A DNA stretch of 64,000 bases from Methylovorus sp. MM2 (lineage in GTDB: Bacteria > Pseudomonadota > Gammaproteobacteria > Burkholderiales > Methylophilaceae): positions 496,001-560,000 of the forward strand of contig NZ_LXUF01000011.1 of NCBI RefSeq assembly GCF_001648895.1, in the 5' to 3' direction. The position numbers and the translations under genes are program-made. Below the pieces are notes generated by a model that saw only the letters and a program-made list of their open reading frames with translations, had not been told where the DNA came from and ran no database searches. Positions 36,047 through 44,343 of the stretch are shown here, one piece after another. The first letter of the stretch is position 1. Each line of letters opens with the position of its first letter.

Positions 36047-37045
36047 ATGAAATTCTCACATTTAATTATCGCCTTACTTACGATAAGCGCGGCACCTGCC
36101 TATGCTGCCAGCGCGCTCAATTTGGGCAGTTATTCAGTTACTGGCAGTTACGCACTAGATGCACTGAATGGTTCTAGTGGCGGAATATCAGGCCTTGAGG
36201 CATCTGCAGTCACTTACGCCCAAGATCGCGGTTCACTATTTTTTGTAGGGGATGAAGGTACTGGTGTCATCGAGATTTCATTGACCGGCCAGACATTAGG
36301 CTATATGAATTTCGACTGGTCTAACACTGGTAGCACCAAGCATGACACTGAAGGTTTAACCTATCTAGGCAATGGCGTTTTAGTTGTCGGTGAAGAGCGT
36401 TTATATGATGCCTATCGTTTTAACTACAGCGCTGGTGGCACTGCTAGTTTAGCGAATAGCACTGTCTCCATCAGCAATGCGAACGTTGGTAACAGTGGCA
36501 TGGAAGGCATCAGTTACGACGCACGTAATGGTGGTAGCTTTGTCGCAGTCAAGCAAGAATCACCTGAAGATATTCTTGGCGGCACCTTAACCTTTGGCGC
36601 AAATGGCAGTGGCGTAGCCAATATGTCACAACTGTTTAACCCGGCAATGTTAGGTCTTGCTACATTGTCTGATGTACAAACCCTATCTTCAGTAAATTCA
36701 CTTTATGGTACTTCTGGTGCCGATAATTTACTTTTGTTAAGCCTTGGTTCGAGAATGCTGGTAGAAGTTAGCCGCGATGGTCAGTTGATCAGCTCTTTTG
36801 ATCTTTCAACCGTTGTACCGCATAACGGAATCGAAGGTGTTACTGTCGACGAGAACGGTACAATTTACCTAATTGCCGAGCAAGAGCAAGATGGTAGTGT
36901 TGCGCTTGAAGACGCGCGTTCTAGGCTCATCGTGTTGTCTTCATTGAATGTACCAGCCGTACCAGAAGCAGATAGTTACGCCATGCTGTTAGCAGGGTTG
37001 GGCTTAATCGGCTTTGTACTTCGCCGTCGCTCAGCAGCAAAATAA
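36047..37045 (+). CDS. SdiA-regulated-like beta-propeller PEP-CTERM protein
   Basis: A 332-residue secreted protein: signal peptide (about 1-20, ending APAYA), a propeller-like domain of the SdiA-regulated/YjiK type (about 40-300, with repeated acidic GDEGTGVIEIS, DTEGLTYLGNG, GMEGISYD and GIEGVTVDENG blades), and a PEP-CTERM-like tail. In the tail the usual PEP triplet reads PEA (VPEADSYAMLLAG at about 305-317), followed by a hydrophobic helix and RRRSAAK. The regularly spaced acidic blade motifs could bind calcium (inference). It is co-transcribed with the lamin-tail protein, so the two probably act together at the surface. Confidence 0.82.
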   Translation: MKFSHLIIALLTISAAPAYAASALNLGSYSVTGSYALDALNGSSGGISGLEASAVTYAQDRGSLFFVGDEGTGVIEISLTGQTLGYMNFDWSNTGSTKHDTEGLTYLGNGVLVVGEERLYDAYRFNYSAGGTASLANSTVSISNANVGNSGMEGISYDARNGGSFVAVKQESPEDILGGTLTFGANGSGVANMSQLFNPAMLGLATLSDVQTLSSVNSLYGTSGADNLLLLSLGSRMLVEVSRDGQLISSFDLSTVVPHNGIEGVTVDENGTIYLIAEQEQDGSVALEDARSRLIVLSSLNVPAVPEADSYAMLLAGLGLIGFVLRRRSAAK

Positions 37046-37058
37046 CCGTACCGTAGTC

Positions 37059-37103
37059 AAAAGCCCTGACCATGCTTAACTGCATGCGTCAGGGCTTTTT
37101 TGT
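37059..37103 (+). terminator. Rho-independent terminator after the PEP-CTERM pair
   Basis: AAAAGCCCTGAC (37059-37070) pairs with GTCAGGGCTTTT (37088-37099) over 12 bp; an inner CATGC/GCATG extension closes the loop, and a T-run follows. Confidence 0.85.
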
Positions 37104-37131
37104 TTTAGTTATTCAGAATGCCTATCACTAC

Positions 37132-38046
37132 CTAGTTGAATAGCTCCACCAGATGATGCCCCTGCCAAAACCACATCGTGGCAATCGTCGCCAAAAAGAA
37201 AATCGTCAAATGTGCCAGACCCCACCATACATAGGTATTACGTAATTTTTGCGGTGATAGATTAGATAGCAGGAAAGGCTGACCACTCTTCTTGGGTGCC
37301 CGCATCACATGCACGCCATCTGCAGCGCGAATCTCTCTATGCTGCTTCTCGATTTCGCGAATGGCAGCCCTGCGCGCTAGCTCCCATTCTTTAAGGTCGA
37401 CTTCGCCATTACCATCCAAATCAAAACGTTGTAGCAACTCATTTGGATTTTTCTTCCATGCAGCCAGTAATGCGGTCACATCACCTTTCATATCCAAGTG
37501 AGTATTAGCGCCCCCTATCGTTGAGAACTCCCCAAGCGCATACACCGCGTGGCTACGCAACAGTTCTTCAACATACCTATAATTGCTTCTATGTGTCACT
37601 TTCTTTTCTGGTGATATCACTTCAGCATGATCGGGATCGATAAAACAACGGCCAGTCTTGTCAGTGATCTCAATCGTGCTATCACTTACGCCACTACCAA
37701 TCCGCTGCCATTTATTGCCATTCTTTTCATAGGTGGTATAACGAAACCATACACATGGTGACATGCTATGCGGACTTAACAGCAGATTGCCATCTTCCAT
37801 CGTGGCGCGACCATATAGCTCAACATACCCTTGCGCAGCCGAGGCTATACGCGATGTCGGCGTATCAGAGATAGCACGGCATCTTTTATAGTTAGAGGCC
37901 CATGCAAATAGGCTGATCAACCCGATCAACCCCAAACAAGTGGCCCAGACCGAACTATCATTGGAATGGGCGGCAATCGCCAACAATGCAAGATGACCAA
38001 AAGAAGTGATCGCATCGGCATAATGGCCGCGCAAAGACTGCAACAT
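37132..38046 (-). CDS. GIDE-domain membrane protein with an EF-hand loop
   Basis: A 304-residue protein with two N-terminal hydrophobic segments (about 16-27 and 33-50) and one near the C-terminus (about 272-292). The central part (about 68-175, GYVELYGRATMEDGNLLLSP, CVWFRYTTYEKNGNKW) matches the GIDE domain known from the mitochondrial ligase MUL1 and from bacterial membrane proteins. Residues 209-220 (DLDGNGEVDLKE) form a canonical EF-hand calcium loop. No RING finger is visible, so no ligase activity is implied. It is encoded 11 bp behind lemA; lemA-GIDE pairs are recurrent in bacteria, and their function is not established. Confidence 0.8.
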   Translation of the reverse strand: MLQSLRGHYADAITSFGHLALLAIAAHSNDSSVWATCLGLIGLISLFAWASNYKRCRAISDTPTSRIASAAQGYVELYGRATMEDGNLLLSPHSMSPCVWFRYTTYEKNGNKWQRIGSGVSDSTIEITDKTGRCFIDPDHAEVISPEKKVTHRSNYRYVEELLRSHAVYALGEFSTIGGANTHLDMKGDVTALLAAWKKNPNELLQRFDLDGNGEVDLKEWELARRAAIREIEKQHREIRAADGVHVMRAPKKSGQPFLLSNLSPQKLRNTYVWWGLAHLTIFFLATIATMWFWQGHHLVELFN

Positions 38047-38057
38047 ATCAGGCCTAC

Positions 38058-38624
38058 TTAGCTATTAAACCGCTTACTGATATCGATATCCTTAAGCTCA
38101 GCACTCGCAAAACGCAGTAGTTCAAATGGCGGAAAATTGAATACCTTCGCCACCAGCAGATCGGGAAACTGCTCGATACGTACGTTGTTGATGTTCACAC
38201 TCTCATTGTAGAACTCGCGGCGATCAGCAATGGCATTTTCCAACCCGCTGATGCGTGATTGCAGATGCAGGAAATTCTCATTAGCTTTTAACTCTGGGTA
38301 TGCTTCTGCGACTGCAAAGAGATTACCTAAACCAGCACGCAACGAACCTTCAGCGGCACCCAGTGCACGTACATCATGCGATTGCTGCGCACTAGACACC
38401 TGTGAGCGTGCCAACATCACCTTTTCAAGCGTTTCTTGCTCATGCTTCATATATTGTTTACAGGTGTCGATAAGCTTAGGCAACTCATCATGGCGTTGCT
38501 TGAGTAGCACCTCGATATTCGACCACGCCTTGGATACGTTATTCTTAACACTCACCAAACTGTTGTATAGCATGATGATATATAGCGCCAAAACGACCAA
38601 TACCACCAAAGTCACGATCCCCAT
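38058..38624 (-). CDS. lemA: LemA family protein
   Basis: A 188-residue LemA protein: one N-terminal membrane helix (about 3-20, VTLVVLVVLALYIIMLYN) followed by a helical bundle with the typical SVKNNVSKAWSNIEVLLKQR and YNESVNINNVRIEQFPDLLVA motifs. The function is unknown. It is upstream of the GIDE protein in one unit and divergent from nfeD. Confidence 0.93.
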   Translation of the reverse strand: MGIVTLVVLVVLALYIIMLYNSLVSVKNNVSKAWSNIEVLLKQRHDELPKLIDTCKQYMKHEQETLEKVMLARSQVSSAQQSHDVRALGAAEGSLRAGLGNLFAVAEAYPELKANENFLHLQSRISGLENAIADRREFYNESVNINNVRIEQFPDLLVAKVFNFPPFELLRFASAELKDIDISKRFNS

Positions 38625-38769
38625 ATTTTCCCCCTTTAGTTAACGCTCATGAGTGTACTGCCTTGATGCCGCGAATACAATTAACAGAAAGCCAGCGGTA
38701 GCCCATAGTGACAAAAAATGCTTATTTTTCTGTTACGATGTGTTCTATAAATCAAGAAAAGGATGTCAC

Positions 38770-39210
38770 GTGCACGCTGTCTGGAGTTGGGGAATTATCG
38801 GCCTGATTTTGTTAGCCCTTGAGATGGTCACCGGAACATTCTATGTTCTATGGTTTGCCATCTCGGCACTCATTATGGCGCTGCTGTTATGGATATTTCC
38901 CGATATATCCACCGCGCTACAGATATTCCTGTTTGCTGTGTTTGCACTGGCTTCACTCACTATCTGGAAGCTTACTCACAAAGAGACGACTGACTTACAC
39001 ATTGGTCAATCGAAAGGCGACGATATCGGGCGCATCGGTACCATTATCGAGGCAGTGAGTTTAAAGCAAAACGGACGCATCCAATTCGCGCAAGGTGTCA
39101 TGGGTAGCCGTGAGTGGATAGCAGTCTCGAGTGAAGAAATCGAGATCGGCGCTGATGCCGTTATCGTCGGCATTGAAGGCAATAGCCTGAGAGTACAACG
39201 TAAGGTTTAA
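38770..39210 (+). CDS. NfeD family membrane protein
   Basis: A short NfeD protein (146 residues): three hydrophobic segments in the first 75 residues, then a small beta-barrel OB-like domain (about 88-146, IGRIGTIIEAVSLKQNGRIQF). NfeD proteins pair with SPFH/slipin proteins to organise membrane microdomains; the slipin gene follows 29 bp later. GTG at 38770 with AAAAGGA upstream is chosen; the frame is open back to 38653 but that part is not conserved. Confidence 0.88.
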   Translation: MHAVWSWGIIGLILLALEMVTGTFYVLWFAISALIMALLLWIFPDISTALQIFLFAVFALASLTIWKLTHKETTDLHIGQSKGDDIGRIGTIIEAVSLKQNGRIQFAQGVMGSREWIAVSSEEIEIGADAVIVGIEGNSLRVQRKV

Positions 39211-39239
39211 TAAATCAGCTTTAACAAAAAGGAAATGCC

Positions 39240-40085
39240 ATGCTTGAATTAATGATCGTCCTCCTCATCCCTGTGGTCGTAGCCGTATGGCTGGGCATCC
39301 GTATCGTGCCCCAAGGGGAGGAGTGGGTCGTTGAGCGGCTGGGAAAGTTCCACGCGGTGATCACCCCTGGTCTGAAGATTATCATCCCTGTAGTCGATAA
39401 AGTGAGCTATAAAGTCACCACCAAGGACATCATCTTGGAGATTCCCGAGCAGGAGGTCATCACCCGGGATAATGCGGTTATCTTAGCGAATGCTGTTGCT
39501 TTCATGAAAGTCACCAATATCGAGCGCGCGGTTTATGGCATTGATAATTTCAGCGAAGCCATGCGCAATATGGTGCAAACCAGCCTGCGCTCGATCATCG
39601 GCGGCATGGATCTGAACCATGCACTAACATCGCGTGACCGCATCAAGGCGGAGTTGAAGATCGCAGTGGCCGACGAAGCCGCAGACTGGGGCCTAACTGT
39701 GAAGTCAGTCGAGATTCAGGATATCAAGCCCTCAGCCAATATGCAGCACGCAATGGAACAGCAGGCATCAGCAGAGCGCGAGCGCGTGGCCGTTGTAACA
39801 CGCGCTGAAGGCGATAAGCAATCGCTGATCCTAAATGCAGAAGCACGGCTGGAAGGCGCCCGTAAAGATGCCGAAGCACAAGAGGTCGCAGCTAGAGCTT
39901 CTGCTGAGTCTATCCGTTTGATTGCTGAGGCAGTAAAAGAAAACAATAGCTCTGCGACATTCTTACTGGGGGATCGTTACATCCAAGCGCTACAGAAAAT
40001 GTCAGCCTCCGACAATGCCAAGATTATCATGATGCCGGGCGATGTGGTGAGCGCAGTTAAAGCGTTGGTAGGTAGCGGAAAATAA
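39240..40085 (+). CDS. SPFH/band 7 slipin-like protein
   Basis: A 281-residue stomatin/prohibitin-type protein: N-terminal membrane anchor (about 4-24), SPFH domain (25-190: VPQGEEWVVERLGKFHAVITPGL, MVQTSLRSIIGGMDL) and a C-terminal coiled coil rich in Ala and Glu (about 180-240). It probably oligomerises on the inner face of the membrane with the NfeD partner. It ends 2 bp from the opposing ThiF-family gene. Confidence 0.92.
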   Translation: MLELMIVLLIPVVVAVWLGIRIVPQGEEWVVERLGKFHAVITPGLKIIIPVVDKVSYKVTTKDIILEIPEQEVITRDNAVILANAVAFMKVTNIERAVYGIDNFSEAMRNMVQTSLRSIIGGMDLNHALTSRDRIKAELKIAVADEAADWGLTVKSVEIQDIKPSANMQHAMEQQASAERERVAVVTRAEGDKQSLILNAEARLEGARKDAEAQEVAARASAESIRLIAEAVKENNSSATFLLGDRYIQALQKMSASDNAKIIMMPGDVVSAVKALVGSGK

Positions 40086-40087
40086 TT

Positions 40088-40834
40088 TTAGCGATTGCAA
40101 ACCTTACAGGCTGGATCTTTATTCAGCCTGATAGAGCGCCATTCCATCGATAAAACATCAAGCAACAATAATCGGCCTTGTAAACTTTTACCGATATTGA
40201 CTATCAACTTCATTGCCTCTGCTGCCTGCGTTGTACCGATCATGCCCACTAGCGGCGAAAATACACCGTTATCAGCGCACCGCAACTCCTGATCAGACCC
40301 TGAATCAGGAAACAAGCAGTGATAACACGGGCTATCATCATGACGCATATCAAATACCGTCACCTGCCCTTCAAAACCAATAGCAGCACCTGAAACCAGC
40401 GGTTTGCGCAATGTCACACAGATGCGGTTAAGCGCATAGCGTGTGGCAAAATTATCGCTGCAATCGATCACCACATCTGCTGATTCAACAAGTTTGGTTA
40501 ATGACGCTTCGGTGGATTTCTCTTGTACCGTATTCACAACAACTTCTGGATTAATCGCTTGAATGGTCTGCTGTGCAGAAACTGCCTTATTAAGACCAAC
40601 AGACTTTGTACTATGCACAATCTGTCGCTGCAGGTTCGTGAGATCAACATCATCAAAGTCACAGATCGTGAGCCTACCGACACCGCCTGCGGCGAGATAC
40701 AACGCAACCGGAGAGCCTAATCCACCAGCACCCACAACCAATGCATGGCTTTGCACTAAGAGGTCTTGCCCTTCATAACCCAATTGAGGCAGCAGAATAT
40801 GGCGGCTGTAGCGGAGAAGCTGGTTGTCGTTCAT
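40088..40834 (-). CDS. MoeB/HesA/ThiF-family adenylyltransferase
   Basis: E1-like enzyme (248 residues) that adenylates the C-terminus of a ubiquitin-like sulfur carrier such as MoaD or ThiS. The nucleotide loop VVGAGGLGSPVALYLAAGG (about 34-52), DFDDVDLTNLQRQ, and the zinc cysteines CYHC and CKVC are present. MoeB and ThiF cannot be told apart by eye. It begins directly after the stop of the last pilus gene with no gap, so it is probably the final gene of that operon although its role appears unrelated. No moaD or thiS is nearby. Confidence 0.88.
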   Translation of the reverse strand: MNDNQLLRYSRHILLPQLGYEGQDLLVQSHALVVGAGGLGSPVALYLAAGGVGRLTICDFDDVDLTNLQRQIVHSTKSVGLNKAVSAQQTIQAINPEVVVNTVQEKSTEASLTKLVESADVVIDCSDNFATRYALNRICVTLRKPLVSGAAIGFEGQVTVFDMRHDDSPCYHCLFPDSGSDQELRCADNGVFSPLVGMIGTTQAAEAMKLIVNIGKSLQGRLLLLDVLSMEWRSIRLNKDPACKVCNR

Positions 40835-41584
40835 TTAATGCAATTGCCCTGCCTGAATCATGGCGTTATAAAGAATGTAAGGCGATATCCAGACAACGAT
40901 ATGGTCAAACTCCCCATTGGGGTCATTGGCACGAATATCGTGACTCACAAATACCCTATCTCCATCGAGATTGGCAGCCTCATCCAGTCCACCACTGCCC
41001 AAGTTTGCTGTGGCTCCAGTCGAATAAATGACAGCCACAGCATTATTAATAAGATAGTTATTCTCAGGGGTTGTTGCAGAACATGTGGTGGAGCTAATCC
41101 CCGTAGCGCTCAGGCAAACTCTGAGATCAGGGGTCAAACTTGCGATACCTACCGTATTCATGTCCCCTGCTGTCGTAAAATCTGCAGTAGCCGCGCCACC
41201 TTGACTGCTTGGCGTGACCGTATAGCCAATACGATTGTTCCAGCCATCAATCGCAAACCCGTTACTATCGGTGGGCTGAATGCCCAATGTGGCCGCAGGC
41301 AGAAAACCATTAAATACCTCGCAGGTCACCCCATCGGCCAGACGTGCTTCAATACCACTACTCCCCGCAGTTGCGGGACAGGGCAAACGCCCTTGTGACT
41401 GGGCAAAACCCATCAATGCCTTTTTGGCCAGATCTAATTGAGTCTCGGTCTGGCGCTGAAATCCGATTTCACGCTGGGCTTGTATCGGTAGCAATAATGT
41501 AGATAACACCAAGCCGAGAATCACCAGCACCACGGCCATCTCGACCAAGGTAAACCCACGATTACGGGAAAAATCAGCTCTCAT
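40835..41584 (-). CDS. Minor prepilin, type IV pilin-like
   Basis: A 249-residue prepilin: leader NRG followed by FTLVEMAVVLVILGLVL, i.e. cleavage after G at about position 10 by prepilin peptidase and Glu at mature position 5. The C-terminal part contains LPCPATAG and GWNNRIGYTV as in other large pseudopilins, with Cys residues likely paired. It overlaps the upstream gene by 4 bp (ATGA). Compared with Vibrio MSHA operons it occupies the minor-prepilin (MshO/D-like) position. Confidence 0.85.
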   Translation of the reverse strand: MRADFSRNRGFTLVEMAVVLVILGLVLSTLLLPIQAQREIGFQRQTETQLDLAKKALMGFAQSQGRLPCPATAGSSGIEARLADGVTCEVFNGFLPAATLGIQPTDSNGFAIDGWNNRIGYTVTPSSQGGAATADFTTAGDMNTVGIASLTPDLRVCLSATGISSTTCSATTPENNYLINNAVAVIYSTGATANLGSGGLDEAANLDGDRVFVSHDIRANDPNGEFDHIVVWISPYILYNAMIQAGQLH

Positions 41585-43215
41585 GGAGCCACCACAAAAA
41601 CTCTATCATTATAATTAAGGGTTTTCTGCTTGCTACGGGCTTCGTAAACATTATTCAAATCAGTGTTCTCGACTGTGTCCAGATAATCCTTCAGATCGCA
41701 TGATGGCCTCACTTGTGCCGCATTCTTTGCCGTAGCAAAAGATACTTCTGTAATTGCCGGACCTGTTGTCACGACAAGCGCACTAATACCTGTTCTAGCC
41801 TGTGCACCAGCACCCGATGTCAATGTGTGTGAACCATCTCGTGCCATCGTCGTGTAGTGGATAAAATCTTGCCAGCGATTAGTGGTGAACCAGCTAGGCA
41901 AAGACAGAACTTCAGCACAACCATCGAACGCAATTCCGCCAGAGGCCAAACAGGATACAGTGCTTACTCCGCATGCATCCGCTACGCTTAGACTACAACT
42001 GCCGTTAGCTGCCGTAAACTTACCTCCAATAAACTTGACACTTCCCGCACCTGTCGAAGAGCATGTACCCCAACCATCACATGTAAATGTTTGCGCACCC
42101 GAGCAGCTCCCTTTACCAGTACATGAGCAGGTAGTACTAGTAAAAGTACAAGCTTCACTATGAGATGAGAAGCTGCCAGAGGCAATAGTATAATCTACCG
42201 TTGCAACATCTACCGGCAATCCACCTGCCGTATTACCCGTCACACATACATACTTTTCTCCACTACCGGCACCGCCTGTCACTGCCGCATAAGGGAAGTG
42301 GCCATGAGAAACGAAATAGTTATTTAGTGTTACTTTGGCTTCATTTACCGCACGTACCTCCAATACAGCTATCAGTTCATCTATCGTGATATACACCAAC
42401 CTATCATTAAGTACCTCATCCTTTTGTCCACCTATAACAAAGCTTTTACCTGATACTTTTTCTTCGTCACTGTACTCATAGTTCTTAACAAGTATCCCAT
42501 TGACTATTGTGCTCTCAAGAAAAGCACTGGCAGGGGGCGTAACGCTAGAACGATCTTGACCAGATAATGGCCTCCCGGGAGCCATGAGTACTACAGCTAC
42601 CCTATTTGATAGTAGATTACCGTTAATGTCATATACCTTCATCCAAGGATATGCACTGGTGGCTGTATTGCCAGCATAAGGACTCGGCAGTAAAAGATTC
42701 ACGTTTTGCATACCGGGGTTAATGATAGGATCTCTGCCCGGACTCTGGTATTCATGCACCAGATTACGCGATACGGCATACCATAAACGATTTCCATCGG
42801 CATCTTGTAAATCAAGTCCCATACTGGTCTGAGGGGAAATACAAGGATTTGTTTGTCCGCGTTGAGGAAACTGCCCAATCAAATAGCTATAAGAAAATGG
42901 ATTGGCAGCAGCAGGGCAATCACTTTTACCGTCATAATTTGGATTGGTTGATTCAAGACGATCTGGGTAAAGCATCATCCCGGGAACATTGGGGTGACTC
43001 ACCGCCCACCCAATTAATACTTCTTTAGCTTCTGCGAGCACTTGATAGGTTTTTTCTTCATGCGATGCCTGCATAGAATCTGCATCAAAACTTTTCATGA
43101 CGTAAGCCATTGTGGCCAAAGTAATGATAAACATCATGAGAATCAGGGCAGCACCTTGTTGCCTATTATTTGGAACAGACATATCAACGCGCTGATCGGG
43201 CAACCATCGCCTCAT
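41581..43215 (-). CDS. Large pilus-associated protein with PilX/MshP-like N-terminus and Cys-rich segment
   Basis: A 544-residue protein. The N-terminal QQGAALILMMFIITLATMA (about 19-37) is a single membrane helix of the PilX/MshP type without a classic prepilin cleavage motif. The body (60-320) is pseudopilin-like with WAVSHPNVPG and SDCPAAANPF. Residues 324-433 hold eleven cysteines (324, 356, 363, 365, 371, 379, 385, 407, 415, 422, 433) in a Gly/Ser/Thr-rich context, most likely a disulfide-knotted insertion exposed outside. I do not recognise this insertion. ATG 43215 is used; ATG 43182 is an alternative. Confidence 0.7.
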   Translation of the reverse strand: MRRWLPDQRVDMSVPNNRQQGAALILMMFIITLATMAYVMKSFDADSMQASHEEKTYQVLAEAKEVLIGWAVSHPNVPGMMLYPDRLESTNPNYDGKSDCPAAANPFSYSYLIGQFPQRGQTNPCISPQTSMGLDLQDADGNRLWYAVSRNLVHEYQSPGRDPIINPGMQNVNLLLPSPYAGNTATSAYPWMKVYDINGNLLSNRVAVVLMAPGRPLSGQDRSSVTPPASAFLESTIVNGILVKNYEYSDEEKVSGKSFVIGGQKDEVLNDRLVYITIDELIAVLEVRAVNEAKVTLNNYFVSHGHFPYAAVTGGAGSGEKYVCVTGNTAGGLPVDVATVDYTIASGSFSSHSEACTFTSTTCSCTGKGSCSGAQTFTCDGWGTCSSTGAGSVKFIGGKFTAANGSCSLSVADACGVSTVSCLASGGIAFDGCAEVLSLPSWFTTNRWQDFIHYTTMARDGSHTLTSGAGAQARTGISALVVTTGPAITEVSFATAKNAAQVRPSCDLKDYLDTVENTDLNNVYEARSKQKTLNYNDRVFVVAP

Positions 43216-43219
43216 CAGC

Positions 43220-43735
43220 TTATCTCAATTCATTTCCCGGCTGAGCGGGTTGCTGCCCGTCATTACCGATGGAACCTGTTTCGCTCACTGGTTTGGCATG
43301 GGTGGCAACCTCGCTCACAGTACCCGTATCAGGCGTATAAACCTGCCCGGCTTTCAGATTCAGGTTTTTGCCATTGCCGGGTACGACGATCTGTACTTGG
43401 TTACCATCAGCTCCCACCTTGCCAACCTGTACATTACTATTGGCTGAGTTTTCACGCATGGGCTGATTATTGATCCATACGGTGCCTTTTTTTCCATCAT
43501 TACGCTTTACATAACCCTGCACGGAAATGTTAGTAGGAGGAGTGGGCAAATCTGTTTCATCAGGGTTGGCAGTCTCGGTTTCCTTGAATACATTCACCTT
43601 GCTGGTTTGGCGCAAGTAATCAAGATTCGATCTTTCAGCGGGCGTAGTGAACAATCGGCCAAAACTCTCGGCAGCCATGGCTGTATTAGCCAGCGCGAAC
43701 CCAAATGTAACAACTACCAGCCAATACCTCATCAT
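43220..43735 (-). CDS. MshK/PilP-like periplasmic protein
   Basis: A 171-residue exported protein: signal peptide (about 1-21, ending TAMA), then FGRLFTTPAERSNLDYLRQ, a segment found in MshK-like and PilP-like pilus proteins, and a compact beta-rich part (ISVQGYVKRNDGKKGTVWINN). The C-terminal tail is Pro/Gly/Gln-rich. It probably links inner-membrane alignment proteins to the secretin. It overlaps the MshJ-like gene by 4 bp. Confidence 0.7.
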   Translation of the reverse strand: MMRYWLVVVTFGFALANTAMAAESFGRLFTTPAERSNLDYLRQTSKVNVFKETETANPDETDLPTPPTNISVQGYVKRNDGKKGTVWINNQPMRENSANSNVQVGKVGADGNQVQIVVPGNGKNLNLKAGQVYTPDTGTVSEVATHAKPVSETGSIGNDGQQPAQPGNELR

Positions 43736-44343
43736 GGCTTAGACTCCTGCGGCTCATGCATGGTGAGCCAATCCAGTTCGCATTTCGCCTGCATATTGGG
43801 ACTAAATGTATTGGGTATACTTTGCACAAGCCTTGTGAGCTCACAATCCCGCAAAATAAAAGGGGTGGTCTCTTCGGCATCCAGTGCATTGATTAAAGTG
43901 AGCAGATCACCTTCATGTAGCATCGATAACTCAAGTTTCATCAATGAATGCTTGGGTTTGAATGTGCCAGCATTCAGCGGAAAAGTCGGCTTGTAATCCT
44001 CTTGTGAAGCAATGCTGTAATTGATTTTAAAAAACTTGTTTTTCTGATGGATGGTGCGCAGGCTATCGACCCATTCAATACGCCGTTCTTCACCAATAAA
44101 CCCGTCATTGACTAAAGCTTGATATAGCGGCAGGTATTTAACAATCGTCTCTTTTTCATGGCCCGAGGTCCGGTACTTTTGCTGCGCTTGGGCAAGCTGG
44201 TTTTTTTGCGCACCAAGACCTGACTTCACTACATTCTTATGATTTTCGGCAACACTAACAAAAACTGTGATGAATATCAGCGCCAAGGCAAATATGATGA
44301 GCGGGACGCGTAGTTTTAACCATTCTTGCCGAGTTAACTTCAT
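43732..44343 (-). CDS. MshJ/PilO-like inner-membrane assembly protein
   Basis: A 203-residue bitopic protein: one N-terminal membrane helix (about 14-31), a coiled segment (35-60) and a periplasmic ferredoxin-like part, as in PilO/MshJ. The position between the MshI-like and MshK-like genes, with 4-bp overlaps on both sides, supports the assignment; sequence similarity alone is weak. Confidence 0.7.
   Translation of the reverse strand: MKLTRQEWLKLRVPLIIFALALIFITVFVSVAENHKNVVKSGLGAQKNQLAQAQQKYRTSGHEKETIVKYLPLYQALVNDGFIGEERRIEWVDSLRTIHQKNKFFKINYSIASQEDYKPTFPLNAGTFKPKHSLMKLELSMLHEGDLLTLINALDAEETTPFILRDCELTRLVQSIPNTFSPNMQAKCELDWLTMHEPQESKP

Noticed and set aside
37132-38046. Bacterial ubiquitin ligase (by similarity to MUL1)
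   Set aside because: Only the GIDE domain is shared; no RING finger is visible.
40088-40834. Part of a ubiquitin-like antiviral conjugation system
   Set aside because: It has standard MoeB/ThiF motifs with zinc cysteines and no E2, JAB or ubiquitin-like gene nearby.
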